Below, piece by piece: positions 58,857 to 64,000 of a stretch of DNA of 64,000 bases; the first letter of the stretch is position 1; every line of letters begins with the position of its first letter. Below the pieces are notes generated by a model. The model saw only the letters and a list, made by a program, of their open reading frames with translations, did not search any database and was not told where the DNA came from. The position numbers and the translations under genes are program-made. Location: NCBI RefSeq assembly GCF_023757625.1, contig NZ_JALGBZ010000007.1, positions 62,001-126,000 on the forward strand, given 5' to 3'. The stretch comes from Halomonas sp. S3-1-1. Lineage in GTDB: Bacteria; Pseudomonadota; Gammaproteobacteria; Pseudomonadales; Halomonadaceae.

Positions 58857-61688
58857 ATGGACTACAAGCACACGCTCAATCTGCCCGATACCGACTTTCC
58901 CATGCGCGGCATGCTGCCCAAGCAGGAGCCGGGCCGGGTTTCCAAATGGCAGGACATGGATCTTTATCAGCGCCTACGCGATGCCCGCGCCGGCGCCCCG
59001 CTGTTCGTACTGCACGATGGCCCTCCCTACGCCAACGGCAGCATCCATATCGGTCACGCCGTCAACAAGATCCTGAAAGACATCATCGTCAAGTCCAAGA
59101 ACCTGGCTGGCTTCGATGCGCCTTACGTGCCGGGTTGGGACTGCCACGGGCTTCCGATCGAGCACAAGGTCGAAACCACCCACGGCAAGCACCTGTCGCC
59201 TTCCAAAGCCCGTGAGCTCTGCCGCGAATACGCGGCCGCCCAGATCGAAACCCAGCTCACCGACTTCGTGCGCCTGGGCGTGATCGGCGACTGGCATCGC
59301 CCCTACCGCTCGATGGATTTCGTCAACGAAGCCGGCGAAATCAGAGCACTGGCCGAGATGGTCGAAGCGGGCTACGTGTTCAAAGGCTTAAAGCCGGTCA
59401 ACTGGTGTTTCGACTGTGGCTCGGCGCTGGCCGAAGCGGAAGTCGAGTATCAGGACAAGAAGTCCGACGCCATCGACGTCGCCTTCCCGATCGAAGATGC
59501 CGACAAGCTGGCCGCAGCCTTCGGGTTGGAGGCGCTTTCCAGGCCCGCCGCCGTGGTCATCTGGACCACCACGCCCTGGACCATCCCCGCCAACCAGGCG
59601 CTGAACGTCCACCCGGAGTTCACCTACGCGCTGGTCGATACCGGCGAGCGGCTGCTGCTGCTTGCCGAGGAGCTGGTCGAGAGCTGCCTCGAGCGCTTTG
59701 GCCTCGAAGGCGAGGTAATCGCCACTGCCAAGGGCCAGGCGCTCGAGCTGATCAACTTCCGTCACCCGCTTTATGATCGCTTGTCGCCGGTGTATCTGGC
59801 GGACTACGTCGAGTCTGAGGTCGGCAGCACCGGGATCGTCCACTCCGCGCCTTCTTACGGCGTGGACGACTTCAATACCTGCCGCGACTACGGCATGAGC
59901 TTCGACGACATGCTCAATCCGGTACAGAGCAACGGCGTCTACGTCGATGATCTCGAGATGTTCGGCGGCCAGATGATCTGGAAGGCGAACCCGAAAATCG
60001 TCGAAGCGCTTTCTGATGCCGGCGCCTTGATGGCGCACACACCGATTACTCACAGCTACATGCACTGCTGGCGCCACAAAACGCCGGTGATCTACCGCGC
60101 GACGGCGCAGTGGTTCGTGGGCATGGATATCGAAGGCCGTGACGGCAAGACCCTGCGCCAGAAAGCCCTCGACGGCATCGAAGCCACCCATTTCACCCCG
60201 GCCTGGGGCCAGGCGCGTCTGCACAGCATGATCGCCAACCGCCCGGACTGGTGCATCTCGCGCCAGCGTAACTGGGGCGTGCCGATTCCGTTCTTTTTGC
60301 ACAAGCAGACCGGCGAGCTGCACCCCAACACCGTCGGCCTGATGGAAGAGGTCGCCAAGCGCGTGGAAGAGGAGGGGATCGACGCCTGGTTTAACCTGGA
60401 TGCCACGGAGCTGCTTGGCGCCGAGGCCGATGAGTACGAGAAAATCACCGACACGCTGGACGTGTGGTTCGACTCCGGTACCACCCACCGCCACGTACTC
60501 CGAGGCTCGCACCCCCACGGCCACGAGTCCGGCCCGCGGGCGGACCTCTACCTGGAAGGCTCGGATCAGCACCGCGGCTGGTTCCACTCGTCGCTCTTGA
60601 CCGGCTCCGCCATCGACGGCCACCCGCCGTACCGTGAGCTTCTGACCCACGGGTTCACCGTCGATGCTCAGGGGCGCAAGATGTCCAAGTCGATCGGCAA
60701 CGTGGTCGCGCCGCAAACGGTGATGGACAAGCTCGGCGCCGACATTCTGCGCCTGTGGACCGCATCCACCGACTACTCCGGCGAAATGGCGGTGTCTGAT
60801 GAGATCCTCAAGCGCACCGCCGACGTTTACCGGCGCATTCGCAACACCGCGCGCTTTTTGCTCGGCAACCTGACCGGCTTCGAGCCGAGCCGCGATATGG
60901 TGGCGTTCGACGACATGATCGCGCTCGATCGCTGGATCGTCGACCGCGCCGACCAACTCCAGGCGCGCATCAAGACCGCGTATGACGAGTACCGCTTCCG
61001 CGATGTCTACCAGCAGGTGCACGACTTCTGTGCCCGCGATCTGGGCGGCTTCTACCTGGATATCATCAAGGATCGCCAGTACACCACTCAAGCGGATTCG
61101 CTGGCGCGCCGTAGTTGCCAGAGCGCGCTGTATCATGTGGTTGAGGCGCTCTCGCGCTGGGTCGCGCCAATTCTCTCCTTCACCGCCGAGGAGATCTTCG
61201 AGCATATCCCCGGCGAGCGGGGCGACAGCGTGCTGCTGGAAACCTACTACGAGGGGCTCTCGGCGCTTCCCAATGATGCCGAGATGGGCCGGGCGTTCTG
61301 GGAGCAGGTACTCGAGGTCAAGCAGGCGGTCAACAAGCGCCTGGAAGAGGCCCGCGGCGAAGGCACCATCAAGGGCTCGCTGGATAGCGAAGTGACTCTC
61401 TATGTCAGCGACGAGCTAAAGGCGCTGCTGGAAAGCCTGGGCGACGAGCTGCGCTTCGTGCTGATCACCTCGAACGCGACGCTCAAGCCGCTGGCCGAGG
61501 CCGAAGCCGGTGCCCACAGCGAGCTCGAGGGGCTCAAGGTGGCGGTCGCACCGAGCCCTTATGAGAAGTGCGAGCGCAGCTGGGAGCGCCGCCCGGACGT
61601 GGGCAGCCACCCGGAGCACCCGACGCTTTGCGAGCGCTCGATTTTGAACCTGCCGGATGGCCCCGGCGAGGTCCGCCGCTATGCCTAA
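58857..61688 (+). CDS. ileS: Isoleucyl-tRNA synthetase IleS
   Basis: IleRS charges tRNA-Ile and edits mischarged valine. The 943-residue class I enzyme has [20 protein letters not shown] (HIGH motif), the editing domain with [28 protein letters not shown]-type loop [11 protein letters not shown], and a helical anticodon-binding region. In the C-terminal zinc module, the E. coli-type pattern CxxC...CxxC is here Cys905-x-x-Ser908 and Cys925-x-x-Ser928, so two ligands are lost (codons AGC and TCG). The internal knuckle WCFDC is intact. It overlaps lspA by 8 bases. Confidence 0.96.
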   Translation: MDYKHTLNLPDTDFPMRGMLPKQEPGRVSKWQDMDLYQRLRDARAGAPLFVLHDGPPYANGSIHIGHAVNKILKDIIVKSKNLAGFDAPYVPGWDCHGLPIEHKVETTHGKHLSPSKARELCREYAAAQIETQLTDFVRLGVIGDWHRPYRSMDFVNEAGEIRALAEMVEAGYVFKGLKPVNWCFDCGSALAEAEVEYQDKKSDAIDVAFPIEDADKLAAAFGLEALSRPAAVVIWTTTPWTIPANQALNVHPEFTYALVDTGERLLLLAEELVESCLERFGLEGEVIATAKGQALELINFRHPLYDRLSPVYLADYVESEVGSTGIVHSAPSYGVDDFNTCRDYGMSFDDMLNPVQSNGVYVDDLEMFGGQMIWKANPKIVEALSDAGALMAHTPITHSYMHCWRHKTPVIYRATAQWFVGMDIEGRDGKTLRQKALDGIEATHFTPAWGQARLHSMIANRPDWCISRQRNWGVPIPFFLHKQTGELHPNTVGLMEEVAKRVEEEGIDAWFNLDATELLGAEADEYEKITDTLDVWFDSGTTHRHVLRGSHPHGHESGPRADLYLEGSDQHRGWFHSSLLTGSAIDGHPPYRELLTHGFTVDAQGRKMSKSIGNVVAPQTVMDKLGADILRLWTASTDYSGEMAVSDEILKRTADVYRRIRNTARFLLGNLTGFEPSRDMVAFDDMIALDRWIVDRADQLQARIKTAYDEYRFRDVYQQVHDFCARDLGGFYLDIIKDRQYTTQADSLARRSCQSALYHVVEALSRWVAPILSFTAEEIFEHIPGERGDSVLLETYYEGLSALPNDAEMGRAFWEQVLEVKQAVNKRLEEARGEGTIKGSLDSEVTLYVSDELKALLESLGDELRFVLITSNATLKPLAEAEAGAHSELEGLKVAVAPSPYEKCERSWERRPDVGSHPEHPTLCERSILNLPDGPGEVRRYA

Positions 61689-62226
61689 CGCGACACAGGC
61701 GCCGGTAGCGGAAAGGGCGCCGATGCGCCGGCCGCTGCGCTTTTTATGGATCGCCGCGGCGGTCATCGCGGTCGATCTATTGACCAAGTACTGGCTCAGC
61801 CACGTGCTCGATTACAACGCGCCGGTTCAGGTGCTGCCGTTTTTCGATCTACGCCTGATGCACAACTTCGGCGCGGCGTTCAGCTTTTTGGCCGATCACC
61901 CGGGCTGGCAGCGCTGGTTCTTTGCCATCATTGCGGTCGGGGCGAGCGTCGCCCTGACCGTGTGGCTCTCGCGTATTCGCCGCGACGAAAAAATTCTGGC
62001 TCTGGCGCTGCCATTGATCATCGGCGGGGCGCTGGGCAACCTGTACGACCGGCTGATCCACGGCTACGTGGTCGACTTTCTCTCCTTCCACGTTGCCGGC
62101 TGGTACTACCCGGCGTTCAACGTGGCCGACATGGGCATCGTGATCGGCGCTGGCCTGTTGATCTGGGAGTCGGTCATGGGCGATCGGCGGCGCAAAAAGG
62201 CCGCCGTCAACGAAACCACCCAATAG
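61681..62226 (+). CDS. lspA: Lipoprotein signal peptidase LspA
   Basis: LspA cleaves the signal peptide of lipidated prolipoproteins in the inner membrane; its substrates include the two lipoproteins at 50.9 and 53.4 kb. Four membrane helices are seen. The catalytic aspartates lie in [19 protein letters not shown] and [13 protein letters not shown]. The ATG at 61681 overlaps the ileS end and gives 181 residues; ATG at 61723, after GGAAAGGG, would give 167, nearer to E. coli (164). ileS-lspA-fkpB-ispH is the usual gammaproteobacterial order. Confidence 0.94.
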   Translation: MPNATQAPVAERAPMRRPLRFLWIAAAVIAVDLLTKYWLSHVLDYNAPVQVLPFFDLRLMHNFGAAFSFLADHPGWQRWFFAIIAVGASVALTVWLSRIRRDEKILALALPLIIGGALGNLYDRLIHGYVVDFLSFHVAGWYYPAFNVADMGIVIGAGLLIWESVMGDRRRKKAAVNETTQ

Positions 62227-62236
62227 CGAGAAACGC

Positions 62237-62680
62237 ATGGACTACGTGATCGACGAGGGTATGGAAATTACCCTGCATTTCACCCTGAAACTCGAAGACG
62301 GCACGGTGGTAGACTCGACCAAAGAGAAAGCCGCGGCCACCTTCGTCTTCGGCGACGGCAACCTGCCGCCAGGCTTCGAGCATCCCATCAAGGGGCTCGC
62401 GCCGGGTCAAAGCGGCACGTTCGAGATCACCCCGGAGCACGCCTTCGGCCAGCACAACGCGCAGAATATACAAACGCTCAAGCGCGCGGATTTCGGCGAC
62501 GAAGAGCCGGAGATCGGCATGGTGATGTCCTTTGCCGACAAGGCCGGCACCGAGCTTCCCGGCGTGGTCAAGACCATCGACGGCGACCGGGTCGAGGTGG
62601 ACTTCAATCATCCGCTGGCCGGGCGTACACTGACCTTCGAAGTCGACGTGCTCGAGGTCAAACCGACGACCACGCACTGA
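62237..62680 (+). CDS. fkpB: FKBP-type peptidyl-prolyl isomerase FkpB (SlpA)
   Basis: A 147-residue SlyD-like proline isomerase and chaperone. The FKBP core has ITLHFTLKLEDGTVVDSTKE, the active-site segment PPGFEHPIKGLAPGQSGTFE and VDFNHPLAGRTLTFEVDVLE; the inserted IF (chaperone) domain lies between (about residues 70-125). It lacks SlyD's histidine-rich tail. It starts 10 bases after lspA and is cotranscribed. Confidence 0.93.
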   Translation: MDYVIDEGMEITLHFTLKLEDGTVVDSTKEKAAATFVFGDGNLPPGFEHPIKGLAPGQSGTFEITPEHAFGQHNAQNIQTLKRADFGDEEPEIGMVMSFADKAGTELPGVVKTIDGDRVEVDFNHPLAGRTLTFEVDVLEVKPTTTH

Positions 62681-62897
62681 GCCGGCGCGGCACCGGTCAC
62701 GAAACCGACACGTGCCGATGCGTCAATGACGGCTATCATGCGCTCGAGGGCCGTGCGAACACGCCGAGCGCGGCGCTGTCTGTAGGAAAGCTCCAGGCCG
62801 ATCGCCACTATCGATTACTAGTCATATTGGCAGCTAGCCATTACTGACAGGCAGCCACTATTCACTCAGCGATGCGCTCACGCATCAAGGCGCTACC

Positions 62898-63887
62898 ATG
62901 AACGCACCCGAAACCGAGTCTCAAACGACGCCGATCACCATTCAGCTGGCCAACCCGCGCGGCTTCTGCGCCGGGGTGGACCGCGCCATCGACATCGTCA
63001 ACCGGGCGCTCGACGTCTTCGGCCCGCCGATCTACGTGCGCCACGAAGTGGTCCATAACAAGTTCGTCGTGGATTCGCTTCGCGAGCGCGGCGCGGTGTT
63101 CGTCGAAGAGCTCGACGAGGTGCCGGACGACGTCATCGTGATCTTCTCTGCCCACGGGGTGTCCCAGGCGGTGCAGGAAGATGCCGACCGCCGAGGCTTG
63201 AAGGTGTTCGACGCCACCTGCCCGCTGGTGACCAAGGTGCACATGGAAGTGCTGCGCTACGCCAAGCGCGGCCAGGAGTGCATTTTGATCGGCCACGAAG
63301 GCCATCCCGAGGTCGAGGGCACCATGGGCCGCTACGACACCTCCTTCGGCGGACGCATCTATCTGGTCGAAGACGAGGAGGACGTAGCGAAGCTCGACGT
63401 GGTGGATCCTTCGACGCTCTCTTTCGTCACCCAGACGACGCTCTCGATGGACGACACCGCTAAGGTGATAGACGCGCTGCGAGGTAAATTCCCCGAGATC
63501 CAGGGCCCGCGCAAGAACGACATCTGCTACGCCACGCAAAACCGCCAGGACGCGGTGCGCGACCTGGCGGCGCAAAACGATCTCATTTTGGTGGTCGGCA
63601 GCCCCAACAGCTCCAACTCCAACCGCCTGCGCGAGCTCTCGGAGCGGATCGGTACGCCCGCTTATCTCATCGACAACGCCGACCAGATCGAGGATCACTG
63701 GCTCGACAACGTCTCGCGTATCGGCGTGACCGCTGGCGCCAGCGCCCCGGAAGTGCTGGTCAAAGGCGTGATCGAGCGGCTCAAGTCGCTCGGCGCAACG
63801 GACCCTTCGGAGCTTGCCGGCCGCGAAGAGACCATCGTGTTCTCGATGCCCAAAGAGCTTCGCGACCAGGTGATCGCAAGCAGCTGA
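62898..63887 (+). CDS. ispH: 4-Hydroxy-3-methylbut-2-enyl diphosphate reductase IspH
   Basis: IspH is the iron-sulfur enzyme that makes IPP and DMAPP, the last step of the MEP pathway that Dxr starts. The 329-residue protein keeps the three cluster cysteines, in [26 protein letters not shown] and [14 protein letters not shown], together with HEVVHN, SAHGVS and [11 protein letters not shown] for substrate binding. The 217-base gap after fkpB holds no gene; a 6-bp hairpin (GATGCG/CGCATC, 62871-62886) ends 11 bases before the start. Confidence 0.97.
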   Translation: MNAPETESQTTPITIQLANPRGFCAGVDRAIDIVNRALDVFGPPIYVRHEVVHNKFVVDSLRERGAVFVEELDEVPDDVIVIFSAHGVSQAVQEDADRRGLKVFDATCPLVTKVHMEVLRYAKRGQECILIGHEGHPEVEGTMGRYDTSFGGRIYLVEDEEDVAKLDVVDPSTLSFVTQTTLSMDDTAKVIDALRGKFPEIQGPRKNDICYATQNRQDAVRDLAAQNDLILVVGSPNSSNSNRLRELSERIGTPAYLIDNADQIEDHWLDNVSRIGVTAGASAPEVLVKGVIERLKSLGATDPSELAGREETIVFSMPKELRDQVIASS

Positions 63888-63898
63888 TGTTTTCAACG

Positions 63899-63940
63899 CT
63901 CGTTTTAGCCATACTCTAAATATGGGCTAACTAAAACGAG
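63899..63940. promoter_or_regulatory. Inverted repeat between ispH and the next gene
   Basis: Perfect 10-bp arms, CTCGTTTTAG (63899-63908) and CTAAAACGAG (63931-63940), 22 bases apart. The right arm includes part of the likely ribosome binding site ACGAGG of the following frame. It could end ispH transcripts, act as an operator, or mask that site. Confidence 0.55.
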
Positions 63941-63948
63941 GTGATGTT

Positions 63949-64000
63949 GTGACCCACCGTTTTGACCCACGCGCTGGCGCTTCGATGCGCCCGCGCGGCT
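63949..64000 (+). CDS. Start of a gene, probably a type IV prepilin (partial)
   Basis: A GTG at 63949 after AACGAGGTGA opens a frame reading MTHRFDPRAGASMRPRG up to the window edge. Type IV prepilin leaders are short, basic and end in Gly before Phe (RG-FTLIE); this frame ends in RG with the next codon starting in T. Pilin-like genes (fimT and others) follow ispH in Pseudomonas. The call rests on 17 residues and position only. Confidence 0.35.
   Translation, partial: MTHRFDPRAGASMRPRG

Noticed and set aside
59388..61205. A minus-strand open frame of about 600 codons inside ileS
   Set aside because: Antisense shadow of a conserved synthetase; its translation is repetitive in His/Arg/Val with no family features. 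The similar frames inside dnaE (36424-38058) and tsf-pyrH (21644-22999) were rejected for the same reason.

Overview
The window is ordinary, gene-dense chromosome from a high-GC gammaproteobacterium. Proteins and gene order point to the Halomonadaceae (Halomonas and relatives) or a close neighbour of Pseudomonas: coaBC-dut-algC-argB-slmA, map-glnD-dapC-yffB-dapD-dapE, rpsB-tsf-pyrH-frr-uppS-cdsA-dxr-rseP-bamA-skp-lpxD-fabZ-lpxA-lpxB-rnhB-dnaE-accA-tilS, ppx/rho-ubiD-fre and rpsT-murJ-ribF-ileS-lspA-fkpB-ispH. The lineage is inferred from recalled family features, not from a database search. I see no rRNA, tRNA, insertion sequence, prophage or CRISPR array.

Layout. 1-1.2 kb: end of ftsX, then rpoH. 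1.2-5.9 kb (minus): coenzyme A, dUTP, sugar-phosphate and arginine enzymes ending in slmA. 6-12.4 kb (plus, except slyX): radC, rpmB-rpmG, mutM, rlmI, a thioesterase, alanine dehydrogenase and a membrane-anchored cold-shock-domain protein. 12.5-20.4 kb (minus): map, glnD and the succinylase branch of lysine/diaminopimelate synthesis. 20.4-41.6 kb (plus): the long translation, isoprenoid, outer-membrane and lipid A block. 41.5-43.1 kb: ppx (minus). 43.1-48.9 kb: rho, ubiD, fre and a DAHP synthase. 48.9-53.8 kb: accessory envelope genes (secreted beta-propeller, DUF3087, two lipoproteins, a YdjM-type membrane protein, gloA). 53.9-64 kb: a lone ParA-like ATPase, cysQ, rpsT, murJ, ribF, ileS, lspA, fkpB, ispH and the first codons of a probable type IV prepilin gene.

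The most interesting region is 47.3-47.8 kb, upstream of DAHP synthase, the first enzyme of aromatic amino acid synthesis. It holds two short reading frames in tandem, both crowded with Phe, Tyr and Trp codons. The first is followed by competing RNA pairings and a 17-bp intrinsic terminator. The second has a strong ribosome binding site and stops four bases before the DAHP synthase start, with alternative pairings near that start. This reads as a transcription attenuator followed by a second, translation-level sensor. E. coli controls its DAHP synthases by the TyrR/TrpR repressors and allostery instead.

Other points: an isoleucyl-tRNA synthetase whose C-terminal zinc site has lost two of four cysteines, each to Ser through a different codon family; the membrane-anchored cold-shock protein; a sigma-E-like promoter before rpoH; a rho gene with a 449-base leader and no trxA beside it; several extended -10 promoters; and a 4 x 16-bp tandem repeat between rho and ubiD.
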